A DNA stretch of 64,000 nt. It comes from an uncultured Actinomycetes bacterium. GTDB lineage: Bacteria > Actinomycetota > Acidimicrobiia > Acidimicrobiales > Microtrichaceae. The notes under the pieces are model-generated. The model was not told the origin of the DNA, ran no database searches, and saw only the letters and a list, made by a program, of their open reading frames with translations. Both the position numbers and the translations under genes were made by a program. The stretch covers positions 22,259 through 86,258 of the forward strand of contig CAINRS010000139.1 of NCBI GenBank assembly GCA_903852755.1, read 5' to 3'. Shown in pieces: positions 33,403 to 41,724 of the stretch (its first letter is position 1; every line of letters starts with the position of its first letter).

Positions 33403-36063
33403 GTGGACGATCGAGTCTCGAGCGGTTCGCCGACGTCGGCGGCCGAGCACCTCGTCCCGGTGCGCGTCCGGGAGTTCACGGCGCTGGTCGAGCAGCTGTT
33501 CCAGGACCTGATCGAGACCCCGCTCGACCGGATCGACGACGGTCTCGTCCGGATGCTCGGCGCCGTCAGCCGGTTCCTCGGCACCGACCGGGGGTTCGTG
33601 ATCCGCTACGACCACGACAGCCGGACCATCTCGATGACCCACGAGTGGTGCGCGCCCGGGATCGACTCCGCCATGGAGAGCGAGCAGGCCAGGTCCTTCG
33701 ACGAACTCCCCCGGGAGCAGGCCCGCCTGCTGCGCCACGAGATCAACGAGATCCGCGACACGAGCGACCTGCCCGAGGGCTGGGAGCTCGACGCTGCGTA
33801 CCTCGCCGCCGAGGGCATCACGTCCATCATCGAGCTGCCGTTCTTCGCCGACGGCCGGGTCGCCGGTCTGGTGGGCTTCGACCGCCTCACCGGTCCGGCA
33901 ACCTGGATCGACCAGGACATCCCCGTGCTCCGCAGCGTGGCGGCACTCGTCGAGCACGCCTTCAACCGGACCGGTCGTCGACCCGAGGGAGAGGACCTCG
34001 CCGGGCGACTCGGGGTCTTCGAGCGTTCCCCGATCGCGATCGTGGTGGTGGACGCCGACGGGAACGTGGTGGACGCCAACCAGCAGGCGGCGTCGGTGCT
34101 CGATCGACCACGGGAGGAGCTCTCTGGAGTCGATCTCGTGGGGTTCCTCGACCCCGGGGATCGCCCAGCGTTCCTGGAGGAGTGGGAGGCGCTGCGCAGG
34201 GGTGCGGGCGACTCGTGCTCGGTCGAGGTCCGGCTGTCCGTCGGCGGACCCGCCCGACCGGCACGCCTCGACGTGCTCGCCAACCGGCCCGACGACGGCT
34301 CGTTCGTCGGCGGCACCATCCACATCTGGGACCTGGTGGACCAGCGGCAGGTCGTCGACGAGCTCGCCCGGACCGAGGCCCGGTACGCGTCACTCGTCGA
34401 GGCCCTGCCCGAGGGGATCATCCAGGTCGGTCCTGACGGTGTGCCGCACCTGGTCAACCGTGCGGCCGTCGACCTGCGCGCCCGGATGATGGCGGCCGGT
34501 GTCGCCGAGGTCGGGGGGTGGCCCGAGCTCCCGGCGGAACTCGCCGTCCGACTCGACGGCCGCATCCGGAACGCGTCGCGCAACGGTGATGCCAACGTGG
34601 TCGAGTTCCCCGTCACCACCACCGACGGGGAGATGTGGCTCGAGTGCACGATCCTGGCCCAGGACCCGGCCGACCCCGGGGCCCCGCTGCAGCTCGTCGT
34701 CCGCGAGACCACCGAGAGTCACCGGCACCGGGCGGAGCTCGAGTACCAGGCCAACCACGACCACCTGACCGGACTCCCCAACCGGGTGGCGTTCCTGCGG
34801 CAGCTCAGTGCGGCGTGCGATTCGGTCGGGGAGTCCGTGGACTCGGTCGCCGTCCTCTTCGTCGACCTCGACGACTTCAAGGTGGTGAACGACTCGCTCG
34901 GTCACGACGCCGGCGACGCGCTCCTGCAGATCGCCGCCGGTCGGCTGCGGAGCCGTCTCGGACCCGAGTGGACCGTCGCCCGCTTCGGAGGTGACGAGTT
35001 CACGGTCCTCGCCACCGATGCCTCCGACGACGAGGTGCTCGACCTCGCCGGGCTCGTGCGCGACATCCTCGCCCAGCCGGTCGACCACGAGGGCCGCCGG
35101 TTCGTCCTCGCGGCCTCGGTCGGAGTGGTGCGGACCGACCGTCGTTCGGAGCCGGCCGACCTGCTCCGCTGGGCCGACGCCGCGTTGTACGAGGCCAAGT
35201 CGGGTGGCCGGGACCGGATCGTGGTGGTCGACGACGACCTCCGTGTCCGAGTGGCCGACCGCACCGCGCTCGGGCTCGACCTCAAGGTCGCCGCCGCCGC
35301 CGAGCAGCTGGTCGTCCACTACCAGCCCGAGGTCGACGTCCCGTCCGGCCGTGTCGTCGGCGCCGAGGCGCTCGTTCGCTGGCAGCACCCGGTCCGGGGC
35401 CTGCTCCAGCCCGGCTCCTTCATCGGACTGGCCGAGGACAACGGGTCGATCGGGGCGATCGGACGGTCCGTGCTCCTCGACTCGTGCCGGGACGTGGCGG
35501 GGTGGTCCGCTCGCGGTCTGCTCCCCGACGAGTTCGTGCTCCGGGTCAACGTCTCGGTGCGCCAGCTGGAGCTCCCCGACTTCGTGGAGTCGGTCGCCGA
35601 GGTCCTCGAGCGGACCGCCCTGGATCCGGCCAGGCTCACGCTCGAGGTCACCGAGACCACGGTGATGCGCGACGCCGAGCTGGGACTCGACGCAGTGGAC
35701 CGTCTGCGCAAGCTCGGGGTGCGTCTCGCGATCGACGACTTCGGCACGGGTTACAGCTCGCTGCAGGTGCTCAAGAGCCTGCCGATCGACGTGGTGAAGA
35801 TCGACCGCAGCTTCGTCACGGGACTCCCGGACGATCCGGAGGACCGGGCCATCGTCGAGACGATCCTCCGGCTCGCCGAGGTGCTCGGGCTCGGGGTGAC
35901 CGCCGAGGGGGTCGAGCGTCCGGACCAGCTCGACGCGCTGCTCGAGATGGGGTGCCGCTCGGTCCAGGGGTTCCTCTACTCCCGGCCCGTGCCGCGTGCC
36001 GACTTCGAGCGGATCCTCACCACGGTGGACTGGCCGGACCGACGGTACCCGTCGACCCGCTGA
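33403..36063 (+). CDS. GAF-PAS-PAS-GGDEF-EAL cyclic-di-GMP protein
   Basis: An 886-residue soluble signalling protein. A GAF domain (about 35-190) is followed by a PAS (about 205-315), a second, poorer PAS-like domain (about 322-440), GGDEF (about 445-610) and EAL (about 630-880). The cyclase site is intact (GGDEF 529-533, with FVDLDDFKVVND), but no RxxD I-site precedes it. The phosphodiesterase domain keeps EAL (655-657), EVTETTVM, DDFGTGYSSL and KIDRSFV, so both activities are possible. The start is fixed by the leaderless -10 at 33389. It is monocistronic: neighbours are divergent on one side and have their own promoter on the other. Confidence 0.93.
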   Translation: MDDRVSSGSPTSAAEHLVPVRVREFTALVEQLFQDLIETPLDRIDDGLVRMLGAVSRFLGTDRGFVIRYDHDSRTISMTHEWCAPGIDSAMESEQARSFDELPREQARLLRHEINEIRDTSDLPEGWELDAAYLAAEGITSIIELPFFADGRVAGLVGFDRLTGPATWIDQDIPVLRSVAALVEHAFNRTGRRPEGEDLAGRLGVFERSPIAIVVVDADGNVVDANQQAASVLDRPREELSGVDLVGFLDPGDRPAFLEEWEALRRGAGDSCSVEVRLSVGGPARPARLDVLANRPDDGSFVGGTIHIWDLVDQRQVVDELARTEARYASLVEALPEGIIQVGPDGVPHLVNRAAVDLRARMMAAGVAEVGGWPELPAELAVRLDGRIRNASRNGDANVVEFPVTTTDGEMWLECTILAQDPADPGAPLQLVVRETTESHRHRAELEYQANHDHLTGLPNRVAFLRQLSAACDSVGESVDSVAVLFVDLDDFKVVNDSLGHDAGDALLQIAAGRLRSRLGPEWTVARFGGDEFTVLATDASDDEVLDLAGLVRDILAQPVDHEGRRFVLAASVGVVRTDRRSEPADLLRWADAALYEAKSGGRDRIVVVDDDLRVRVADRTALGLDLKVAAAAEQLVVHYQPEVDVPSGRVVGAEALVRWQHPVRGLLQPGSFIGLAEDNGSIGAIGRSVLLDSCRDVAGWSARGLLPDEFVLRVNVSVRQLELPDFVESVAEVLERTALDPARLTLEVTETTVMRDAELGLDAVDRLRKLGVRLAIDDFGTGYSSLQVLKSLPIDVVKIDRSFVTGLPDDPEDRAIVETILRLAEVLGLGVTAEGVERPDQLDALLEMGCRSVQGFLYSRPVPRADFERILTTVDWPDRRYPSTR

Positions 36064-36099
36064 GCCCGGCCACCCCGGGGCCGACGCCACCGGTGCGGC

Positions 36100-36105
36100 T
36101 ACGGT
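36100..36105 (+). promoter_or_regulatory. -10 element (TACGGT), leaderless configuration, for the acyl-CoA dehydrogenase gene
   Basis: TACGGT ends 7 nt before GTG 36113 and lies in the 49-bp gap after the c-di-GMP gene. Confidence 0.5.
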
Positions 36106-36112
36106 CGGCACC

Positions 36113-37363
36113 GTGAGCATCGACTTCTCCCTCTCGCCCGAGCTCGAGGCGATCCGGGCCCGGGTCCGGACGTTCATCACCGACGTCGTCCAGGTCGGCG
36201 AGGCCCGGATCGCCGAGGAGCGGCTCGAGTCCGAGGACCGAGACGAGTACCTCCGCACCCTGATCGGCATGCGGGTCCGCGCCCAGGAGGAGGGTCTCTG
36301 GCTCCCGCACATGCCCGAGGAGTGGGGCGGGATGGGCCTGGGTCACGTCGAGCTCGCCATGGTGCAGGCCGAGGCCGCCAAGAGCTACTACGGCCCGTGG
36401 GTCCTCAACTGCCAGGCGCCCGACGAGGGCAACATGCACACGCTCCTGCACTGGGCGACCGAGGACCAGCAGGAGCGGTACCTCCGTCCGCTGTGCGAGG
36501 GGCGGGTCTGGAGCTGCTTCGCGATGACCGAGCCCGAGGTGGCCGGGTCGGACCCCACGCTGATCCGGACCCACGCCTACTCCGACGGCGACGAGTGGGT
36601 GATCAACGGTCACAAGTGGTTCATCTCCAACGCCCACCGGGCGAACTTCGCGATCCTCGTCGCCCGCACCGAGGACGACCCCGACCTGCCGCAGGCGGCG
36701 AACACGGCGTTCATCGTCGACATCCCGTCCGAGGGGTGGAACGAGGTGCGCCAGATCGAGACCATGCACGGCTCGACCGGGCACTCCGAGATCCTCATCG
36801 AGGACCTGCGGGTCCACGAGTCGCAGATGCTCGGTGGCCGCGGCCAGGGGCACCTGCTCGGCCAGTACCGGCTCGGCCCGGCCCGACTGGCCCACTGCAT
36901 GCGGTGGATCGCCCAGGCCGAGGTCGCCCTGGACATGATGGTCGACCGCTCGCTCCACCGGTTCGCCCACGGTTCGCTCCTCGCCGAGAAGCAGGGGGTG
37001 CAGTGGATGATCGCGGACTCCACCGTGGAGCTGTACCAGGCCAAGCTCATGGTGCTGCACGCCGCCTACAAGGTCGACCAGCACCGGCTCGACGAGTCGG
37101 TGGACTTCAAGTCGGAGGTCTCCATGGCCAAGCACTTCGTGGCCAACATGCTCAACCGTGTGATCGACCGGTCGATCCAGGTGCACGGTGCACTCGGGTA
37201 CTCGACCGACACCCCGCTCGCCCACATGTACCAGCACGCCCGTTGGGCCCGGTTCGCCGACGGGGCCGACGAGGTCCACCAGATGCGGATCGCGCAGCGC
37301 ACCATCGCAGCGTGGAAGGACTCGGGTTCCACCAACGCGGCGACCGGCGGCCTCCCGATCTGA
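36113..37363 (+). CDS. Acyl-CoA dehydrogenase (ACAD10/11-like)
   Basis: A 416-residue FAD-dependent dehydrogenase that introduces the alpha-beta double bond into an acyl-CoA. The N-terminal helical domain includes LPHMPEEWGGMGLGHVE. The FAD/substrate segment CFAMTEPEVAGSDPT and WVINGHKWFISNA follow. The C-terminal domain has QVHGALGYSTDTPLAHMYQHARWARFADGADEVHQMRIA, the ADGxDEVH form being typical of ACAD10/11 relatives in actinobacteria. Chain-length preference is unknown. The start GTG fits the leaderless -10 7 nt upstream. It is followed convergently by a small membrane gene. Confidence 0.93.
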   Translation: MSIDFSLSPELEAIRARVRTFITDVVQVGEARIAEERLESEDRDEYLRTLIGMRVRAQEEGLWLPHMPEEWGGMGLGHVELAMVQAEAAKSYYGPWVLNCQAPDEGNMHTLLHWATEDQQERYLRPLCEGRVWSCFAMTEPEVAGSDPTLIRTHAYSDGDEWVINGHKWFISNAHRANFAILVARTEDDPDLPQAANTAFIVDIPSEGWNEVRQIETMHGSTGHSEILIEDLRVHESQMLGGRGQGHLLGQYRLGPARLAHCMRWIAQAEVALDMMVDRSLHRFAHGSLLAEKQGVQWMIADSTVELYQAKLMVLHAAYKVDQHRLDESVDFKSEVSMAKHFVANMLNRVIDRSIQVHGALGYSTDTPLAHMYQHARWARFADGADEVHQMRIAQRTIAAWKDSGSTNAATGGLPI

Positions 37364-37380
37364 GCCACCCTGGTCCGGTC

Positions 37381-37821
37381 TCAGCGCCGGCGCCCCCACC
37401 GGATCGCCACCGGGACGGCGCACACCACCGCGTACACGGCGACCACCGTCCAGAACAGCCGGTCGCCGGGTGACTCCAGGTAGCGGGCCAGGCCCACCCC
37501 GACCGCCGGTGCGGCGACCAGCGACAACAGGACCTGTCGGACCGGTGCGTAGCGGACGAGGCCGAGCTGCTCGCACCACCACTCGACGACGACCGGCACC
37601 GGCAGGAGCACCAGCAGGAGCGGGTCCGCAGCGGCCGGCCAGCGGATCCCGGCGAGCGTCAGGACGGTGATCCCGACGGTCGCCGGCCAGAACCAGAGGC
37701 ATCGGCGACACACGTGCCGCCCACCGATGACGGCACACCGGTCGAGCTGGTCCGCGTGGTGGTGGCTGAGCCAGAGACGGGGCTCCGACCCGGGGGTCTG
37801 CTGCCCGGGAGTGTGCTGCAC
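37381..37821 (-). CDS. Small membrane protein, DUF2085-like
   Basis: About 146 residues. The N-terminal part contains LSHHHADQLDRCAVIGGRHVCRRCLWF, a Cys/His cluster in the style of the DUF2085 family (CH...C..RC), followed by four hydrophobic segments. The function of that family is not known. I chose GTG 37821, 18 nt downstream of the esterase stop (37839); a rarer start slightly upstream cannot be excluded. It is probably transcribed with the HSL esterase. Moderate support: the coding frame is open and hydrophobic in a plausible pattern, but the match to DUF2085 is partial. Confidence 0.6.
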   Translation of the reverse strand: MQHTPGQQTPGSEPRLWLSHHHADQLDRCAVIGGRHVCRRCLWFWPATVGITVLTLAGIRWPAAADPLLLVLLPVPVVVEWWCEQLGLVRYAPVRQVLLSLVAAPAVGVGLARYLESPGDRLFWTVVAVYAVVCAVPVAIRWGRRR

Positions 37822-37838
37822 GGGGGAGTGATCGGCGC

Positions 37839-38876
37839 TCAGGTCCGGAACATGAGCTTGCCGGTCGCGGCGCAGATCTCGGAGATGACGGCGACGCCGT
37901 CGGGGAGGACACCCATCCCGAAGAACCCGTGGACCATGTCGTCGTAGCACCGGTACTCGCAGGGGACGCCGGCGTCGGAGAGCCGTTCGGCGTAGGCGGC
38001 GCCCTCGTCACGCAGCGGGTCGAACCCTGCGGTCACGACCAGGGCGGGGGCGAGGCCGCCCAGATCGGGGGCGAGCAGTGGCGACGCTGCGGGTGCGTCC
38101 CAGGTCGCGACCTCGGGCAGGTACTGGGCGCGGTACCACTCCACGTCGGCCCGCGTCAGGAGGAACCCCTCGGCGAACAGCTCGTGCGACCTCGAGTCGA
38201 AGTGGGCGTTGGTCGCCGGGTAGACGAGGGACTGCGCAACCGGCGGGTCCTCGTCACGGCACTGCTGGGCCACCACGGCGGCCAGGTTCCCTCCGGCGCT
38301 GTCACCCATGACGCCGACACGCCCCGGCAGCACCCCGATCTCGCGGTGGTGCTCCTGGACCCACCGGAACGCAGCCACGGCGTCGTCGACCGCGGCGGGG
38401 AACCGGTGCTCCGGCGCGAGTCGGTAGTCGACCGAGACGACCACGCACCCGGACACCTCGGCGAGCACGCGACAGCAGCCGTCGTGGGTGTCGAGGTCGC
38501 CGACCACCCAGCCGCCTCCGTGGTAGTAGACGATCGCCGGGGCGAGGCTGGGTCCGCCGAGCCTGCGGTACACCCGGACCGGCAGGTCGCCGCCCGGCCC
38601 GGCGAGGATCCGGTCCGCGGTGTGGATGCCCAGTCGGGTCGGCATCCCGAGCGCCGCGGCACGGCGGAGGTCGCGCCGTCGGGTCTCGACGTCCGTCGCC
38701 CCCAGTCCCGCACCGGTGCGCTCGCCCAGCGACAGGATCGCCTGGACCTGCCGGGACAGCACCCGCCCGTCGATCGTCACGGGCGGTGCCCCGATCAGAC
38801 GGTCCAGGACCGGACGGGGGAGCCCCAGCACCCGTCGCGCCAGCCTGGTGGGGATCGTCGCCCGTTCCGTCCGCAC
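37839..38876 (-). CDS. HSL-family alpha/beta-hydrolase (esterase)
   Basis: A 345-residue esterase with an N-terminal extension of about 100 residues before the core. The HSL motif YYHGGGWVVGD, the elbow GDSAGGN, the acid Asp in VTAGFDPLRDEG and the catalytic His in DDMVHGF are complete. GTG 38876 lies just downstream of three 27-bp hairpin repeats (38891-38971). The second HSL esterase in the window, at 7.1 kb, also sits near repeats that contain the core GGTGCGAC. Its substrate is unknown. Many such enzymes in related genomes hydrolyse acyl esters of steroids, lactones or short-chain alcohols. Confidence 0.93.
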   Translation of the reverse strand: MRTERATIPTRLARRVLGLPRPVLDRLIGAPPVTIDGRVLSRQVQAILSLGERTGAGLGATDVETRRRDLRRAAALGMPTRLGIHTADRILAGPGGDLPVRVYRRLGGPSLAPAIVYYHGGGWVVGDLDTHDGCCRVLAEVSGCVVVSVDYRLAPEHRFPAAVDDAVAAFRWVQEHHREIGVLPGRVGVMGDSAGGNLAAVVAQQCRDEDPPVAQSLVYPATNAHFDSRSHELFAEGFLLTRADVEWYRAQYLPEVATWDAPAASPLLAPDLGGLAPALVVTAGFDPLRDEGAAYAERLSDAGVPCEYRCYDDMVHGFFGMGVLPDGVAVISEICAATGKLMFRT

Positions 38877-38890
38877 CCTCGGTCCCTCCG

Positions 38891-38971
38891 TTCATCTCGG
38901 CCGGTCGCACCGGCCGGTTCATCTCGGCCGGTCGCACCGGCCGGTTCATCTCGGCCGGTCGCACCGGCCGG
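38891..38971. repeat. Three perfect 27-bp tandem repeats, each holding a 7-bp-stem hairpin
   Basis: Copies at 38891-38917, 38918-38944 and 38945-38971 are identical. Each contains GGCCGGTCGCACCGGCC, a perfect 7-bp stem with a 3-nt CGC loop. The array fills most of the 107-bp gap between the deacylase stop (38984-38986) and the esterase start (38876), both on the minus strand. It could act as a terminator/attenuator series, a processing site or a protein-binding array. Confidence 0.95.
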
Positions 38972-38983
38972 TCACCCCGGCCG

Positions 38984-40648
38984 TCAGCCCCGCAGGACCG
39001 TACCTGCTCGACGCTCGAGGGCCTCGTCCGACGGGGTGCCGTCGACCCGGGTGGGGACCCCGTTGACGAGCGTGTGGGTGACCCCGGTCGGGGCATCGGC
39101 GGTGAGCCGTTCTCCGTCGGCCGGGAAGTCCACGATGCGACGCAGCGGACCCGGACCGACCGTGCCGGGGTCGAACACGCACAGGTCGGCCGCCATGCCC
39201 TCGGCGACGCGTCCCCGGTCGGTCAGGCCGAACACCGCGGCGGGCTCGCCGGTGAGCTTGTGCACCGCCCGTTCGAGTGGCATCACACCCCGTTCGCGCA
39301 CCCAGCGTCCCAGGAGGTCGGTCGAGAAGCACGCGTCGCAGAGCTGGCTGACGTGCGCTCCGGAGTCGGCGAGACCGATCAGGACTCCGTCACGGGGCAG
39401 CAACCAGGCGATCGCGTCCTCGTCGTCGTTGGCGAGCACGGACCAGAAGCGGGTGCGCAGGTCCTCCTCGAGCGAGAGGTCGAGCACCACGTCGAGGGGG
39501 GTCACCCCGCGCGTCGCCGCCAGGTCGACCACGGAGGCCCCCACCAGTTCGGGGTGCCGGGCCGACTCGGCCACCCGGAGGGATGCGAAGTTGAACGGGA
39601 TGGCGCCCCGGCCCTGGAGGTCCTCCCAGGCCCGCTCGCGCCACGCCGGGTCCGAGTAGGCGGCGATGCGCTCGTCCCGGCTCACGTCCATGAGCTGACG
39701 GAACGAGGCCCGCATGTTGAACGTGAACGGCTCGGCGAGGTGCATCTGGAACACGAGCGGCCGGCACGACACCTGCGGCCAGACCTCGACGCCGGCGGCC
39801 CGGGCCTCGTCGTGCTCGGCGATGACCCGCTCGTGGTAGGGGAGACCGGCGATGGTGAGCAGGGCCGTCCAGGTGATCGGCCTCCCGATCTCCCGCTGCA
39901 GTTCGAAGACCTGCTCGTTGGTGAACACGCCGCCCGGCAGCATGGCGACGACGCCCCGCCCGGCGGAGCGGAGCGGCGCCGTGAGGGAGCGGAGCTCGTC
40001 GAGGTCGGCGCGGCGGCTCGGGACCGGCCGGCCCCGGTCACCGTTGTGCGTGGGCGAGGCGCTCGTGGCGAACCCGATGGCCCCGGCGTCGAGGGCCTCG
40101 GCCACGGCCCGGACCATCCGGTCGAGTTCCTCCGGTGTCGGGTCCCGGTCGTAGCCCTCGTCCCCCATGGCCCACAGCCGCAGCGCCGTGTGACCGACGT
40201 AGCAGGCGTAGTTGAGCGCAGGGCCGACACGCTCGACGGCGTCGAGGTACTGCGGGAACGTCTCGAACGAGTCCCACGGGACGCCGACGGTCAGGGTGTC
40301 CAGGCTCATGTCCTCGACGTGCTGGAGCGTCCGGGCGAGCAGGCCCACGCCCTCGGGTCGGACCGGGGCGATGCTGAACCCGCAGTTGCCGGCGACCACC
40401 GTGGTCACGCCGTGCTGGCTCGACGGCGTCAGACGGGGGTCCCAGAAGACCTGCGCGTCGTAGTGGGTGTGCACGTCGATGAACCCGGGGCTCACGACCT
40501 GACCCGTGGCGTCGAGCACCCGATCGCCGGCGAGACCCACGCCGACTCCGGAGATCACCCCGTCGGTGACCGCAACGTCGGCGATCCGGCCCGGGGCACC
40601 GGTGCCGTCGACCACGGTGCCACCCCTGATGACGATGTCAGCAGCCAT
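38984..40648 (-). CDS. N-acyl-D-amino-acid deacylase / D-aminoacylase-type amidohydrolase
   Basis: A 554-residue metal-dependent amidohydrolase that would release D-amino acids (or similar) from N-acyl forms. The typical start [17 protein letters not shown] forms the small beta domain; GFIDVHTHYDAQVFWDP gives the metal-binding HxH. GNCGFSIAPV, the downstream GLADSGAH with a metal-linked Asp, and the C-terminal GMAADLCVFDP follow the family. ATG 40648 has TACTGT (40658-40653) four nt upstream, a leaderless start. A related but clearly different enzyme is encoded at 52.3 kb. The true substrate may be a cyclic amide or carbamate rather than an acyl amino acid. Confidence 0.92.
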   Translation of the reverse strand: MAADIVIRGGTVVDGTGAPGRIADVAVTDGVISGVGVGLAGDRVLDATGQVVSPGFIDVHTHYDAQVFWDPRLTPSSQHGVTTVVAGNCGFSIAPVRPEGVGLLARTLQHVEDMSLDTLTVGVPWDSFETFPQYLDAVERVGPALNYACYVGHTALRLWAMGDEGYDRDPTPEELDRMVRAVAEALDAGAIGFATSASPTHNGDRGRPVPSRRADLDELRSLTAPLRSAGRGVVAMLPGGVFTNEQVFELQREIGRPITWTALLTIAGLPYHERVIAEHDEARAAGVEVWPQVSCRPLVFQMHLAEPFTFNMRASFRQLMDVSRDERIAAYSDPAWRERAWEDLQGRGAIPFNFASLRVAESARHPELVGASVVDLAATRGVTPLDVVLDLSLEEDLRTRFWSVLANDDEDAIAWLLPRDGVLIGLADSGAHVSQLCDACFSTDLLGRWVRERGVMPLERAVHKLTGEPAAVFGLTDRGRVAEGMAADLCVFDPGTVGPGPLRRIVDFPADGERLTADAPTGVTHTLVNGVPTRVDGTPSDEALERRAGTVLRG

Positions 40649-40652
40649 GCCG

Positions 40653-40658
40653 ACAGTA
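40653..40658 (-). promoter_or_regulatory. -10 element (TACTGT), leaderless configuration, for the first deacylase
   Basis: On the minus strand TACTGT ends 4 nt before ATG 40648. Confidence 0.45.
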
Positions 40659-40692
40659 TCGCCGCGTCGTTGCGCTCCTGCCCGGGCTGCGC

Positions 40693-41724
40693 TCAGGCGA
40701 ACAGGCCGAACCGACCGGACGGCGCACCGGGAGCGACCCGGTTCGCGTCCACCCCGAGCACCCGCTCGCCGATCTCGGCGACGACGCACCTGAGGTCGTT
40801 GACCGTGCGGACGTCGCCGTCGACCCGGTCGTCGAGGCCGGGCCAGTCGCCGAGCACCCCACCCCGGATCCGCTCACCGGCCACGATCGCCAGTCCGCCG
40901 CGGCCGTGGTCGAACCCGCCGGAGCTGTTCGGTGCGACCCGGCGGCCGAACTCGCTCAGCACGAGCACGGTCACCCCGGGGATCCCGGCCACCAGCGTCT
41001 CGATCGTGCGGTCGAGCTGCTCGACGAGCCGGGCGAAGGCGCCGTCCTCGACGCCGATCTGGTCGTGGTGGTCCCAACCGCCGATGTTGATGACGCCGAC
41101 CTCGGCGCCGACGTCGGCGGCGAACAGGGCGACGAGCTGCTCGCCGTCGTCGGCACCGGGCGGCACCGGGATCGTCGTGATGCGACCGAGCGAGGTCAAC
41201 GCCGAGGTGGCCGAGGCGGCGAGCGGTCCGCGATCGCCGCTCCACAGTGATGCCATGGATGCCTGGTTCACCCCGGCACCGGGTCGGAGGCGGATCTGGG
41301 ACAGGCTCGACGCTGCGAGCACGTCGGTGGATCCCCGGAGCATCGCCGGTGTCTGGGGCTGGCCGACGGCGACGCCGCGGAACGGGCTGCTGCCCACGCG
41401 GCCGGCTGCGAGCGCCCGGCCCAGGAAGCCCGTGGACTCCGTGGTCGGCGCGCACCGCTCGACGGCGGCCTGCGCGTCGAAGTGGGAGCGCGAGGCCCCC
41501 GGGAGGCCACTCGCCGGGACGAACGCCACGTGGCCGGCGGTCGACCGGGTGGCCAACCGGCTCGCCGCGGGGTGCAGGGACCAGCCGCCGGGGACGGGCA
41601 GCGCGACTGCCGCGGCGAGGGCACTGTCCCCGCGGGCCCGGTCGAGTTCGTCGCCGGGCGGACGGAGCAGGGACAGGCCGTCGAGACCGCCCCGGAGGAA
41701 CACGACGACGAGGGGTGCGTTCAC
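40693..41724 (-). CDS. DUF1501 family protein
   Basis: A 343-residue protein of the sulfatase-like DUF1501 family. It begins PLVVVFLRGGLDGLSLL and has GVINIGGWDHHDQIG and VTVLVLSEFGRRVAPN followed by GFDHGRGG, which correspond to the metal-ligand regions of the alkaline phosphatase superfamily. Most DUF1501 proteins have a Tat signal, but this one starts at the core, so export may depend on its partner. The start GTG 41724-41722 overlaps the DUF1800 stop (41723-41721), the almost universal DUF1800-DUF1501 gene pairing. The function of the pair is unknown. Confidence 0.92.
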   Translation of the reverse strand: MNAPLVVVFLRGGLDGLSLLRPPGDELDRARGDSALAAAVALPVPGGWSLHPAASRLATRSTAGHVAFVPASGLPGASRSHFDAQAAVERCAPTTESTGFLGRALAAGRVGSSPFRGVAVGQPQTPAMLRGSTDVLAASSLSQIRLRPGAGVNQASMASLWSGDRGPLAASATSALTSLGRITTIPVPPGADDGEQLVALFAADVGAEVGVINIGGWDHHDQIGVEDGAFARLVEQLDRTIETLVAGIPGVTVLVLSEFGRRVAPNSSGGFDHGRGGLAIVAGERIRGGVLGDWPGLDDRVDGDVRTVNDLRCVVAEIGERVLGVDANRVAPGAPSGRFGLFA

